From assembly GCF_002262875.1 (NCBI RefSeq), contig NZ_NKYE01000008.1:1-64000 (forward strand): a DNA stretch of 64,000 nucleotides. Direction: 5' to 3'. Below the pieces are notes generated by a model that saw only the letters and a program-made list of their open reading frames with translations, ran no database searches and was not told the DNA's origin. This document shows, in pieces, positions 51,307-59,298 of the stretch. Position numbers and translations under genes: made by a program. The stretch comes from Amycolatopsis antarctica. GTDB lineage: Bacteria; Actinomycetota; Actinomycetes; Mycobacteriales; Pseudonocardiaceae. Numbering within the stretch: position 1 is the stretch's first letter; every line of letters begins with the position of its first letter.

Positions 51307-51321
51307 TTCCGTAATACGCAA
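51307..51321. promoter_or_regulatory. Palindromic operator candidate, ferredoxin side
   Basis: TTCCGTAATACGCAA: arms TTCCGTA and TACGCAA, symmetric apart from one position, around a central A. It lies 11 bases upstream of the first ferredoxin start, just before its AGGAG ribosome binding site, so a bound protein would block transcription or initiation of that operon. Confidence 0.55.
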
Positions 51322-51332
51322 CAGGAGTTCAG

Positions 51333-51695
51333 ATGATTCCAGTCTGCAGCGTCGACGAGCTCCCGGTCGGCGAGTCGATCCGGATCACCGCCGACGTCCC
51401 GGTCGCCATCTTCAACGCGGACGGGGAGATCTACGCGATCGACGACACCTGTAGCCACCAGGACGCCTCGCTCGCCGACGGCTTCCTCGAAGGCTGCTTC
51501 GTCGAATGCCCACTGCACGCCGCGCTCTTCGACCTGCGCACCGGCATGCCGAGCTGCCTGCCCGCCAAGAAACCTGTCCGCACCCACCCGGTCTTCGTCG
51601 AGGACGGGACGATCTACGTGCACGTGGCGGCCCAGCCCGTCGTGCAGCCCGCGGGACAGCCGGAGTTCGCGCTGTCACAGGAAAGTGTGGCCTGA
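51333..51695 (+). CDS. Rieske ferredoxin, copy 1
   Basis: 120 residues. Rieske 2Fe-2S ligands: DTCSHQDASL (Cys, His) and VECPLHAALFDL (Cys, His), in the small-ferredoxin layout of three-component oxygenases. AGGAG lies 6 bases upstream of the ATG. It should carry electrons from the reductase to the divergently encoded Rieske oxygenase. It has a C-terminal extension of about 15 residues that copy 2 lacks. The central 178 bases are almost identical to copy 2. Confidence 0.93.
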   Translation: MIPVCSVDELPVGESIRITADVPVAIFNADGEIYAIDDTCSHQDASLADGFLEGCFVECPLHAALFDLRTGMPSCLPAKKPVRTHPVFVEDGTIYVHVAAQPVVQPAGQPEFALSQESVA

Positions 51696-52028
51696 ACCGG
51701 CCAGAATCGCCCGTTCCGACATCGGCCGCCCGGCAAAGCTCGGGCACCACAGGCACTTCCGGAGGTTCGACATGATGCGCGCATGCACGGTGGACGAGCT
51801 GCCGCCCGGGGAGTCGGTGCGGATCGCCGCCGACGTCCCGATCGCGGTGTTCAACGCGGACGGGGAGATCTACGCGATCGACGACACTTGCAGCCACCAG
51901 GACGCCTCGCTCGCCGACGGCTTCCTCGAAGGCTGCTTCGTCGAATGCCCACTGCACGCCGCGCTCTTCGACCTGCGCACCGGCATGCCGAGCTGCCTGC
52001 CCGCCAAGAAACCCGTCCGCACCCACCC
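51412..52028 (+). repeat. Direct repeat inside the two Rieske ferredoxin genes
   Basis: 51412-51589 and 51851-52028 (178 bases each) differ at only three positions by eye: two near the Cys-Ser-His codons and one near the end, all silent. Sequence outside these limits diverges sharply in both genes, which suggests recent duplication or gene conversion confined to the core. Confidence 0.85.
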
Positions 52029-52089
52029 CGTGCTGATCGACTCCGGGGTCGTCTACGTCCGGGCGGCGGCGGCCGAGGAGGCGGCGTGA
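51772..52089 (+). CDS. Rieske ferredoxin, copy 2
   Basis: 105 residues, with the same CSHQDAS and CPLHAALF iron-sulfur ligands as copy 1. The start can be either of two adjacent ATG codons (51772 or 51775); GGAGG lies 8 bases upstream of the first. The gene overlaps the reductase gene by GTGA, so copy 2 is the one coupled to the reductase. The N- and C-termini differ from copy 1, while the centre is identical in protein sequence. Confidence 0.93.
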   Translation: MMRACTVDELPPGESVRIAADVPIAVFNADGEIYAIDDTCSHQDASLADGFLEGCFVECPLHAALFDLRTGMPSCLPAKKPVRTHPVLIDSGVVYVRAAAAEEAA

Positions 52090-53291
52090 AGAGCGTCGCG
52101 ATCGTCGGCGGTTCGCTGGCGGGTTCCCGTGCGGCACAGGAACTGCGTGCGCAGGGCTACGACGGCCTGCTGCTGATGATCGGCGAGGAGCGCCACCGCC
52201 CCTACGACCGGCCACCGCTGTCGAAGGACTTCCTCGCCGGCACCACCGGCCGGGACGAGCTCGACCTGCTCGACGCCGGTGAGGACACCGAACTGGATCT
52301 GCACCAGCGCACCGGGGTACGGGCCGAGCGACTCGACCCGGCCGCCGGCACGCTGACGCTGTCCGACGGCGCGGAACTGGCCGTCGACGGTGTCGTCATC
52401 GCCACCGGCGGGCGGGCCCGCAGGCTGCCGGGCACCGCGGGCATCACCGGAGTCCATGTGCTGCGCACGCTGGACGACGCGGTCGGCCTGCGGGCCGAGC
52501 TGACCGCGGGCTCCCCCCGCGTCGTCGTGGTCGGCGCGGGCTTCATCGGCGCCGAGGTCGCCTCGACCTGCCGCCGTCTCGGTCTCGAGGTCACCGTCCT
52601 CGAGGCGCTCGGCACTCCCCTGGCCCCCGTGCTGGGCGCCGACCTGGGCGGCATCTGCGCGGGACTGCACGCCGACCACGGCACCGAGCTGCGCTGCGGA
52701 ACGGCCGTGGACCGGCTCAGCATCGCCGAGGACGGCGGCTCGCCACGGGTCACCGGTGTCCATCTCGCCGACGGCGGGTGGCTGCCCGCCGACGTGGTGG
52801 TCGTCGGCATCGGCATGACCCCGGAGACCGGCTGGCTGGCGGACTCCGGACTGATCCTCGACGACGGGGTACGCACCGACCACGGCCTCGTCACCGCGTT
52901 TCCCAACGTCGTCGCGATCGGCGACGTGGCCCGCTACGACGGACCGGAACGGCCGGTCCGGCACGAGCACTGGACGAACGCGTCCGACCAGGCCGGGGTG
53001 GCGGTGGCCAATCTGCTCGCCGGGCACACCGTCCGGCGGTACGTGCCGAGCGGTTACGTCTGGTCGGACCAGTACTCGTGCACCATCCAGCTCGCCGGCC
53101 ATCCCCTGCCCACCGACGAACTGACCATTGTGGACGGTGACGTCGATGAGCGCCGATTCGTGGCGACCTACCTGCGCGAGGGCGCGACGGTCGCTGTGGC
53201 CGCGATGAACAACGCCAAGCTGTTCAACCGGATGCGCAGGCAACTACGGCGGGACGCCGAGCCGGCCGGGAACGCCGCGGTCACTGCGTGA
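52086..53291 (+). CDS. FAD-dependent ferredoxin reductase
   Basis: 401 residues from a GTG overlapping the second ferredoxin stop. Two Rossmann domains: FAD motif VAIVGGSLAGSRAAQELR at the N-terminus and NAD(P) motif VVVVGAGFIGAEVASTCRRL near residue 145. PYDRPPLSKDFL and VVAIGDVAR are signatures of the putidaredoxin-reductase/BphA4 group. The C-terminal domain has EHWTNASDQAGVAVANLL. It passes electrons from NAD(P)H to the Rieske ferredoxins. Its last 11 bases overlap the convergent IclR gene. Confidence 0.95.
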   Translation: MKSVAIVGGSLAGSRAAQELRAQGYDGLLLMIGEERHRPYDRPPLSKDFLAGTTGRDELDLLDAGEDTELDLHQRTGVRAERLDPAAGTLTLSDGAELAVDGVVIATGGRARRLPGTAGITGVHVLRTLDDAVGLRAELTAGSPRVVVVGAGFIGAEVASTCRRLGLEVTVLEALGTPLAPVLGADLGGICAGLHADHGTELRCGTAVDRLSIAEDGGSPRVTGVHLADGGWLPADVVVVGIGMTPETGWLADSGLILDDGVRTDHGLVTAFPNVVAIGDVARYDGPERPVRHEHWTNASDQAGVAVANLLAGHTVRRYVPSGYVWSDQYSCTIQLAGHPLPTDELTIVDGDVDERRFVATYLREGATVAVAAMNNAKLFNRMRRQLRRDAEPAGNAAVTA

Positions 53292-54063
53292 AGTAGCCGA
53301 GCTGGTTGGAGAGTTCACCGGCACCGGCCCTGAGATCGTCCACCATCTGCCGGAGCCGCTTGCGGGACAGCCGGTAGGCGGGGCCGGACACACTGATCGC
53401 GGCGACCACGTCCTCGCCCTGGCCGTGCACCGGCACCGAGACGGCGTGCAGGCCCAGCTCGAGTTCCTCGAAGGAGGTCGCGTAACCGTCCTTGGCCACC
53501 AGCCGGAGCATGGTCCGCAGCTCGGCGGCGTCGGTCACGGTGCGCGGGGTGTACGGCGCCTGCGGCACGCCCAGGATGCGTTCGCGTTCCGACTCCTCGG
53601 CGCCTGCGAGCAGGACCTTGCCACTCGAGGTCGCGTGCAGCGGTGTCCGCTGGCCGGTCCAGTTCTGCGCCGCCACCGCGGCGGTGCCGCGGGCCTGGCT
53701 GATGTTGATCGCCACCGAGCCGTCGAGCACGGCGATGTTCACCGTCTCTCCGAGCTGTTCCGCCAGTGATTCGCACACCGGGGTACCGAGCCGCGCCAGG
53801 TCGAGTTGCGCGGTGGCGGCACCGGCCAGCCGGACGATGCCGAACCCGATGGTGAACTTCCCGCGTTCGCCCTCCTGCTCGACCATCCCCCGCGCCTCCA
53901 GCGCGCCGAGCAGCCGGGAGACCGTGGACTTGTGCACGCCCAGCTCACCGGCGATCTCGGTGATACCCGCTCCGCCCTTGCGTGCCAGCAGTTCCAGGAC
54001 GCTGATCGCCCGATCGACAGACTGTACGAGTACAGGAGGCTTGCCGTCGTCGGAGTTTCCCAT
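53281..54063 (-). CDS. IclR-family regulator
   Basis: 260 residues. N-terminal winged helix-turn-helix: SVDRAISVLELLARKGGAG, then IAGELGVHKSTVSRLLGALE. The C-terminal effector domain has GETVNIAVLDGSVAINI, LHATSSGKVLLA and GLHAVSVPVHGQGEDVVAAI, all typical of IclR. It converges on the ferredoxin reductase gene with an 11-base overlap. The nearest controllable promoters are the divergent oxygenase/ferredoxin promoters carrying two related palindromes. Confidence 0.93.
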   Translation of the reverse strand: MGNSDDGKPPVLVQSVDRAISVLELLARKGGAGITEIAGELGVHKSTVSRLLGALEARGMVEQEGERGKFTIGFGIVRLAGAATAQLDLARLGTPVCESLAEQLGETVNIAVLDGSVAINISQARGTAAVAAQNWTGQRTPLHATSSGKVLLAGAEESERERILGVPQAPYTPRTVTDAAELRTMLRLVAKDGYATSFEELELGLHAVSVPVHGQGEDVVAAISVSGPAYRLSRKRLRQMVDDLRAGAGELSNQLGYFTQ

Positions 54064-54152
54064 GGCGCAACAATAACGGTTCCGGCCGGACAGCCCGACA
54101 ACCCGGGCGAACCGGAACGGCTCAAGGTCGCGGAGATCGTCTCCGGTGGGCG

Positions 54153-54635
54153 TCAGACGGCCCTGTGGCCACCTTCGGGGGTGGTCGTGGGACCCACCTC
54201 GTGACCGGGCTCGCCGGGCGTGCGGCGCTGCCGTTTGGCCAATGCCTCGGGCAGATGCCGCCTGCCGTTCGCGAGCCGGTCGCGGACCTGCCGTTCCAGG
54301 TCCCGGAACGGCAGGTAGTAGCAGTCCTCGTACTCCTCGACGACCTGGTAGGTCCACCGGCCGGGAAGGACGTCGCGGCCGACCATCTCCCGGTCGAGAC
54401 GGCCGGCGAGCTCGGCGTGCCCGGCCGCGCCGAGCAGCGCGGCCGCCTCACCGACCGCGAGGTCGGCGTACCCGGTGAGCTGGTGGAAGGAGTAGAGGTG
54501 ACCGCGGGCCCTTTCGGTCATCTCGACGGCCTCGACGAGCTTGCCGAGGGCACTGACGGTGGCCTCGTCGACCTGCGGTTCCGGGTCGAGCGGGTCGGTG
54601 GTGGTGTCGGGTCGCTGCGCGGCGGGTTCGGTCAT
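54153..54635 (-). CDS. Hypothetical protein, function unknown
   Basis: 160 residues, charged and largely helical, with a long Pro/Asp-rich N-terminus (about 1-25). The middle section reads ARGHLYSFHQLTGYADLAVG and YQVVEEYEDCYYLPFRDLE; a basic C-terminus follows. I do not recognise the family. Clean frame and codon use support a real gene. It is the next gene downstream of the sigma-factor-like gene on the same strand (50-base gap), so the two may be co-transcribed. Confidence 0.65.
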   Translation of the reverse strand: MTEPAAQRPDTTTDPLDPEPQVDEATVSALGKLVEAVEMTERARGHLYSFHQLTGYADLAVGEAAALLGAAGHAELAGRLDREMVGRDVLPGRWTYQVVEEYEDCYYLPFRDLERQVRDRLANGRRHLPEALAKRQRRTPGEPGHEVGPTTTPEGGHRAV

Positions 54636-54685
54636 GGCAGCGGACTACCCGCAGACGGCCCGGACGATGCCTGCCGCGCCCGCCG

Positions 54686-55288
54686 TCAGGTCCGCAGGCC
54701 CCGGCCGAACGCGGCGACGTCCCGGAGCAGTACGAGGCCCTCCCGCAACCTCCTGCCGACGGTGTCCGCGTCCACGCCGAGCACTCCGGCGATCTCGTCC
54801 CGGGTGCGCCCCTGGTAATAGGCCATCAGCAGGGAATCCCGCTGGGCCGCCGTGAGGATCTCCAACGCCCGCCGCAACCGTCCGTGCGCGTCCGCCGGGT
54901 GTGCGCGGTTGTTCCGCATCCCGTCGACCAGGTGGTCGCGCGGGACGAACGCCGCGCCGTGGTGCCGCTGCGCTCTCGCGTGCGTGACGGCGCGCCCGTG
55001 GGCCAAGGCCGTGACCCAGGTCAGGGCCGTGCCCTCGGTGGGTGTGTAGCGCGGGGCCGCGCGCCAGACGTCCACCCAGATCGCGCAGGCCAGCGTGCCG
55101 ACCTCGGCTCTCGGCACCAGCTCCGCGATCAGGCCGCAGACCGGTGCCGCGGCGCGGTCGTAGAAGGCCCCGAAGGCCTCCTCGTCGCCCGCACCGGCCA
55201 GCAGGAGCAGGTCCTCGTCGGAGCAGGCGGAGTGGACGCGGGGGCCGGAGGAACGCCGGGACACCGGCCGGGCGGGCTGTGCGATCAC
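54686..55288 (-). CDS. ECF-like sigma factor
   Basis: 200 residues. Region 2 begins SDEDLLLLAGAGDEEAFGAFYDRAA in two parts (about 22-45) and continues to WVDVWRAAPRY. Region 4 is AQRDSLLMAYYQGRTRDEIA, followed by LGVDADTVGRRLREGL as the -35-binding helix-turn-helix. The domain order matches SigK/SigL-type ECF sigma factors. No anti-sigma gene follows; the neighbour is an unknown soluble protein. Region 2 is somewhat divergent, so promoter melting ability is uncertain. Confidence 0.82.
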   Translation of the reverse strand: MIAQPARPVSRRSSGPRVHSACSDEDLLLLAGAGDEEAFGAFYDRAAAPVCGLIAELVPRAEVGTLACAIWVDVWRAAPRYTPTEGTALTWVTALAHGRAVTHARAQRHHGAAFVPRDHLVDGMRNNRAHPADAHGRLRRALEILTAAQRDSLLMAYYQGRTRDEIAGVLGVDADTVGRRLREGLVLLRDVAAFGRGLRT

Positions 55289-55553
55289 GATCAGCTCTCA
55301 GACCTCACCGCGGCGCGTCCGGACGGGTGCGCGCCGACGGTGCAAGACGGGGCGGATCGTCGCTGTGCGGGGTCCGGACACGGACGACGTGGACCCGCAC
55401 AGCGTAACCGGCCCGCCGCCGTACGGCTGCCCGGCCACTGCCGACGGGGTTTCACCGGACACATCCCCGGCTATCCCCGCCGCACAGCCGGTCGCGCCTT
55501 CCGCGGACGTGTCGAGGCGGCCGGCCACGCCGATCCGGAAGGCCGGTCCGATC

Positions 55554-56042
55554 ATGATCTCCGTAGAGCAACTGGTTCCCGCTCCCGCCGAGGCGGTGTT
55601 CGCCGTGCTGTCCGATGGCTGGTCCTACGCGGGCTGGGTGGTGGGCAACTCGCATATCCGCGAGGTCGACCCGGACTGGCCGGTTCCCGGTTCCCGGATC
55701 CACCACAGCGCGGGCGTATGGCCCGCGCAGATCCGCGACACCACCCGGGTGCACGCCGTCGAACCGGGGCGTCTGCTGGAACTGCGGGCGAGCCTGTGGC
55801 TGTTCGGCGGCGCAGTCATCCGCTTCACGCTGACCCCCCGCCCGCCGGCGGGCACGCACGTGCTGATGGAGGAGGAAGCCGTCGACGGACCGTCCCGGCT
55901 GATCCCCGCGGCGGTACAGGCGCTGGCGCTGCGGCCGCGCAACCGCGAGGCCCTTGCCCGGCTGAGCGATCTGGCGGCGGGCAGGCACGCGACCGGCCGC
56001 CTCCGGCACGGTTCGGCGACGCGAGCACAGGATGGCCGGTAA
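55554..56042 (+). CDS. SRPBCC (polyketide cyclase/START-like) protein
   Basis: 162 residues. Starts ISVEQLVPAPAEAVFAVLSD, the standard opening of the SRPBCC helix-grip fold, followed by WSYAGWVVGNSHIREVDPD and a C-terminal LARLSDLAAGR helix. The family binds hydrophobic ligands; no function can be assigned. It is divergent from the sigma factor gene across 265 bases and convergent with the flavin reductase gene. Confidence 0.82.
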   Translation: MISVEQLVPAPAEAVFAVLSDGWSYAGWVVGNSHIREVDPDWPVPGSRIHHSAGVWPAQIRDTTRVHAVEPGRLLELRASLWLFGGAVIRFTLTPRPPAGTHVLMEEEAVDGPSRLIPAAVQALALRPRNREALARLSDLAAGRHATGRLRHGSATRAQDGR

Positions 56043-56089
56043 CCCCTGCGCCGGACCCCTCACTGGCCACAGTGGACGGTGACGGCGGA

Positions 56090-56629
56090 TCAGCCCGCGG
56101 GCGCGCACACGGATTCGATCCGGTGGAAACGCCTGCCGTGATAGACGAGCCCGCCCGCGGACCGGCGTACACGGATCGCGGTGGGCCGCACGAACAGGAC
56201 GCTGTGCGAGCCCATCTCGGTGCGCTCACCGATGGTGCCGACCACGGCGACCTGAGCCTCCCGCAGCACCGGCAGCTCCTCGGCGGGTTCCCAGATGTCC
56301 CAGGCGAACCGGTCCGCCATCGGGGTACCCGTCACCCCGGAGAAATGTCCCGCCAGCGCCTCGTCGTGCGCGCCGAGCACGTTGAGGCAGACCCTGCCGT
56401 TACCGCGGAAGACCTCGTGCGTCGCACTGCGGCGGTTGACGCAGACCAGCACCGTCGGCGGCGAGTCGGTGACCGAGCAGACCGCGCTCACCGTCAGGCC
56501 ACAGCGCCCGCGCGGTCCGTCGGTGGTGAGCACGGTGACCGCGGCGGGCAGGTGCGCCATCGCCTCACGGAACACGGCCGGGGTCACCGCCCCGGCGGTT
56601 TCCTCGCTCGCTCGCCCGTCCACTCGCAC
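56090..56629 (-). CDS. Flavin reductase, small component of a two-component monooxygenase (IacG-like)
   Basis: 179 residues. The flavin-reductase-like split-barrel fold is shown by LPAAVTVLTTDGPRGRCGLT, VSAVCSVTDSPPTVLVCVNR and FRGNGRVCLNVLGAHDEALA. It reduces FMN or FAD with NAD(P)H and passes it to a partner monooxygenase. The acyl-CoA-dehydrogenase-fold oxygenase of this same operon is the obvious partner. It is the last gene of the run, 60 bases after the SDR gene. Confidence 0.9.
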   Translation of the reverse strand: MRVDGRASEETAGAVTPAVFREAMAHLPAAVTVLTTDGPRGRCGLTVSAVCSVTDSPPTVLVCVNRRSATHEVFRGNGRVCLNVLGAHDEALAGHFSGVTGTPMADRFAWDIWEPAEELPVLREAQVAVVGTIGERTEMGSHSVLFVRPTAIRVRRSAGGLVYHGRRFHRIESVCAPAG

Positions 56630-56689
56630 TCCGTTCCTCGCTCCTGGTACCGCCGCCGGTGTATCGCCGCCCGCCTGCCCGCGGCCCGG

Positions 56690-57469
56690 TCACCGCATGA
56701 ACAGGCCCCCGTTGGCGTCCCAGCAGGCGCCGGTCACCGAACCCGCGTGCTCGGCGGCGAGTAGCGCGACCATGTCGGCGACGAACCGGGGTGACCCCAG
56801 ACCGCCGGTGGGGATGGCGCCGGTGATCGCCTCGAGCCGCTCCGGCGTGACGGTCTCGCGTACGACGGGCAGGTCGAGCGGGCCGGGCGCGACCGCGTTC
56901 ACCGTCACACCCGCGGCGGCCAGTTCGCGGGCGAACACCTTCGTCACGGCCGCCACTCCGCCCTTCGCCGCGGCGTAGTGCGCGCCGGTGGCCGTCCCGC
57001 CGTTCTGCCCGGCCAGTGAGGCGATGTTGACGATCCGGCCGTGCCCCATGCCGGCGAAGTAGGCACCGAAGACCTGGCTGCCGAGGAAGGTCCCGTCGAG
57101 GTTGGTGGCGACGACGTCCGAGAAGCTCTCCGGCGTGATCTCCATCAGCGGCTCGATCCGGGACTCACCAGCGTTGTTGACGAGCACGTGCACCTCGGCC
57201 CAGCGGCTGGTCAACTCACGCAGCACCCGCTCGAACGAGGCCTTGTCCCGTACGTCCAGCGCCAGCCCGACGGCCGTGGCACCGGCCGGATCGAGCGCCC
57301 GCGCGGCACGCTCGGCCCGTTCACCGGACAGGTCGGTCAGCGCCACCCGGTGGCCGTTCTCATGCAGGACCTGGGAGATGACGCCGCCGAGCCCGCCGGC
57401 GGCACCGGTGACGAGCGCGACGCGGCCGGCCCGGCCCCTGGCGGGCGGTCGCGTGCCGGGTGTGCTCAT
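56690..57469 (-). CDS. Short-chain dehydrogenase/reductase (IacE-like position)
   Basis: 259 residues. NAD(P)-binding VALVTGAAGGLGGVIS, catalytic Ser in VNIASLAGQNGG and the Tyr-Lys pair in GAHYAAAKGGVAAVTK, with LVNNAGESR. These are classical SDR features. A position four bases into the preceding gene (ATGA overlap) shows operon membership. In known indole-3-acetate clusters an SDR (IacE) accompanies IacA, IacB and IacG; the match here is by gene content. Confidence 0.92.
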   Translation of the reverse strand: MSTPGTRPPARGRAGRVALVTGAAGGLGGVISQVLHENGHRVALTDLSGERAERAARALDPAGATAVGLALDVRDKASFERVLRELTSRWAEVHVLVNNAGESRIEPLMEITPESFSDVVATNLDGTFLGSQVFGAYFAGMGHGRIVNIASLAGQNGGTATGAHYAAAKGGVAAVTKVFARELAAAGVTVNAVAPGPLDLPVVRETVTPERLEAITGAIPTGGLGSPRFVADMVALLAAEHAGSVTGACWDANGGLFMR

Positions 57470-57846
57470 CCCGCCTGTCCCGCGACGCTCGCCGGCATCG
57501 TCAGCGGACGTCCGATGCGCGCCTCGACGTGGGCGTAGCGCCACAGCGAGTACTCCCCGACCGGTGTGCTCCGGAACAGGTTGCAGGCGGCGGCGACCGT
57601 GGCCTGCGAGTCGACGTCGGCCAGGATGTAACAGGTCCACGGCCAGGACTGTGCGGGGCCGACCATGTGCTGGTCGTCGTCCATGCTGCCGAGCACGGTG
57701 ACACCGGGCAACGCCGCGAGGTCGGCCATCATCGTCGAGAAGCCCTGCCACACCACCGCTCCCTGACCGGTGGGCAGGTCGAAGAAGTTCTGGTTGATCC
57801 CGATGCAGAAGAGCACGCGGAGCGGGCCGGTCGCGGTCTCGGACAT
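57466..57846 (-). CDS. IacB-like small protein
   Basis: 126 residues. Contains LFCIGINQNFFDLPTG, GSMDDDQHMVGPAQSWPWTC and YILADVDSQATVAAACNLFR, then RYAHVEARIGRPLTMP. I recall IacB of indole-3-acetate degradation clusters as a small protein of this look and size, but cannot verify it here. The fold may be a ferredoxin-like alpha-beta barrel. It sits between the monooxygenase and SDR genes and overlaps the latter by 4 bases. Confidence 0.7.
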   Translation of the reverse strand: MSETATGPLRVLFCIGINQNFFDLPTGQGAVVWQGFSTMMADLAALPGVTVLGSMDDDQHMVGPAQSWPWTCYILADVDSQATVAAACNLFRSTPVGEYSLWRYAHVEARIGRPLTMPASVAGQAG

Positions 57847-57984
57847 GGTCGTCCTCTCGTTCGTGGTGCTGATGGGGCTGTGCGGGCCGGGCTCCGTCCC
57901 GCGGGCGCACCGGGCACGGTCGCCGGGCCGATGCGGTTCAAGGCGGCGCGGGCACACATCCCGGGTACGAGCCCAGGACGAGCC

Positions 57985-59136
57985 CTAGACGAATCCGGGG
58001 AACGCGGGCACGCCCATCAGCACCGAGCCCGCGCCGTCGTACATCCCCTCGGTCAGGAACGCGTGCTGCGGCACCACGGCGGCGTCACGCAGCAGCCGCT
58101 GCATCGGGTGCCCGGAGTGGATCGCCGTGGTGCCGGAGAGCCCGTAGGCCGAGCGGACCACGTCGAAGCCGACCTTCGCGGCGTGCGCGGCGGCCATGCG
58201 CAGCATGCCGGTCTGCACCGCCGTCGCCGGATCTCCGCCTTCCACAGTCGCGTAGACCTCTTCGGTGATCTCGTAGAAGAAGGCGCGGGCGGACCGGAGT
58301 TCGGCCTCGGCCTTCGCCACCGCGATGCGGTAGTACGCGCGGTCGGCGAGCTTCGGTGCCCCGGTGATCCCCGCGTAACCACCGCCGACCCGGATGGCGT
58401 GGTCGAGTGCCGCCCTGGCGATACCGAGGTTCACCACCGCCAGCACCTGGGCCGCGTAGGCCACCGAGGGGTAGCGGTACAGCGGCTCGTCGACGGAGGG
58501 GGCGCCACCACGGACGAAGGTCCACTCCTCCGGCACGACGACGTCGCGCACGACCAGGTCGTGGCTGCCCGTGCCCTCCAGCCCGACCACGTCCCAGTTC
58601 TCCGCGATCTCCACGTCGGCGGGCGGCAGTACGGCGGTCCGCGGCCTGCCGCCCGCACCGTCGCCGATGCCCACGCCGAGCAGGTCGGCCGCCATCGCAC
58701 CACTGGCGAACTTCCACCGGCCGTCCACCCGGTAGCCGCCCTCGACCGGGGTCGCCGCCTGGACCGGGAACAGCCCGCCCGCGAAGACGACGTCCGGGCC
58801 GCCGGCGTAGATCCGCTCCTGGGTCCGCACCGGCAGTGCCGCGAGGTACACCGAGGCGGAGCCGAAGCTGGCGACCCAGCCTGCCGAGCCGTCGGCCTCG
58901 GACACCCGCTCGACCATCCGGAGGAACCGTGCCGGGGGCAGGGCGTCCCCGCCGAACCTGGCGGGCGTGGCGGCGCGGTAGAAGCCGAGCCGGACGAACT
59001 CGTCGACCATGTCGCGCGGCACGTGCCGCTTGGCGGTGAACTCCTCCCGCCGCCGGGTGACCTGCGCGAGCATGTCCGCGAACTGCGGTGTCGCGGTGGG
59101 GTCGCCGGTGCTCGCCGTGGGGACGGTGTCGGTCAT
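57985..59136 (-). CDS. Acyl-CoA-dehydrogenase-fold flavin monooxygenase (IacA-like)
   Basis: 383 residues. The protein has the ACAD fold of reduced-flavin-using oxygenases (HsaA, HpaB-like, IacA): ATPARFGGDALPPARFLRMV near the start, ADGSAGWVASFGSASVYLA, a central GRWKFASGAMAADLLGVG, and the C-terminal SAYGLSGTTAIHSGHPMQRLLRD. With a flavin reductase, an IacB-like protein and an SDR in one operon, a role like IacA in indole-3-acetate attack is the best guess. Related aromatic or steroid-type substrates are also possible. Two direct-repeat elements lie upstream, in the likely promoter. Confidence 0.85.
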   Translation of the reverse strand: MTDTVPTASTGDPTATPQFADMLAQVTRRREEFTAKRHVPRDMVDEFVRLGFYRAATPARFGGDALPPARFLRMVERVSEADGSAGWVASFGSASVYLAALPVRTQERIYAGGPDVVFAGGLFPVQAATPVEGGYRVDGRWKFASGAMAADLLGVGIGDGAGGRPRTAVLPPADVEIAENWDVVGLEGTGSHDLVVRDVVVPEEWTFVRGGAPSVDEPLYRYPSVAYAAQVLAVVNLGIARAALDHAIRVGGGYAGITGAPKLADRAYYRIAVAKAEAELRSARAFFYEITEEVYATVEGGDPATAVQTGMLRMAAAHAAKVGFDVVRSAYGLSGTTAIHSGHPMQRLLRDAAVVPQHAFLTEGMYDGAGSVLMGVPAFPGFV

Positions 59137-59253
59137 CTGTTCGGGCTCCTCGCGTCGCCGTGGGTCCGGACCGCCCGCGTCGCCGTGGGTCGCACGGTCG
59201 TGGCAGCCGCAGGGCGACACTAGATGCGCGGGCGGCCGCGGACAATCAGGGAG

Positions 59254-59265
59254 CCCGTACTCGGG
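59254..59265. promoter_or_regulatory. Regulator-binding element candidate 1 upstream of the iacA-like gene
   Basis: CCCGTACTCGGG, a short palindrome (CCCG/CGGG arms) 118 bases upstream of the iacA-like start. A near copy, CCCCTACTCGGG, lies 45 bases further upstream in the same orientation. Wider alignment (GG-N-A-N-CCC-N-TACTCGGG) holds in both. A FixJ-type regulator encoded upstream is the likely ligand. Confidence 0.5.
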
Positions 59266-59298
59266 GCTGCGGGTTTCCCCGCTCCGAACTGAAGGAAT

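Larger units (their letters stand above)
50881..51332. promoter_or_regulatory. Divergent regulatory region between the Rieske oxygenase and ferredoxin genes
   Basis: A 452-base gap with no convincing gene. It contains one half-site-like element (TTGCGTAATGCGC, 51066-51078) and two palindromes of related sequence listed separately. A TTGACG hexamer at 51256-51261 may be a -35 element for the ferredoxin operon, with a weak -10 near 51279. The IclR gene at the end of the operon is the obvious candidate regulator. Confidence 0.55.

Noticed and set aside
56061..56074. CACTG-GCCA-CAGTG hairpin between the SRPBCC and flavin reductase genes
   Set aside because: Stem of only 5 bp; too weak to call a terminator with confidence.
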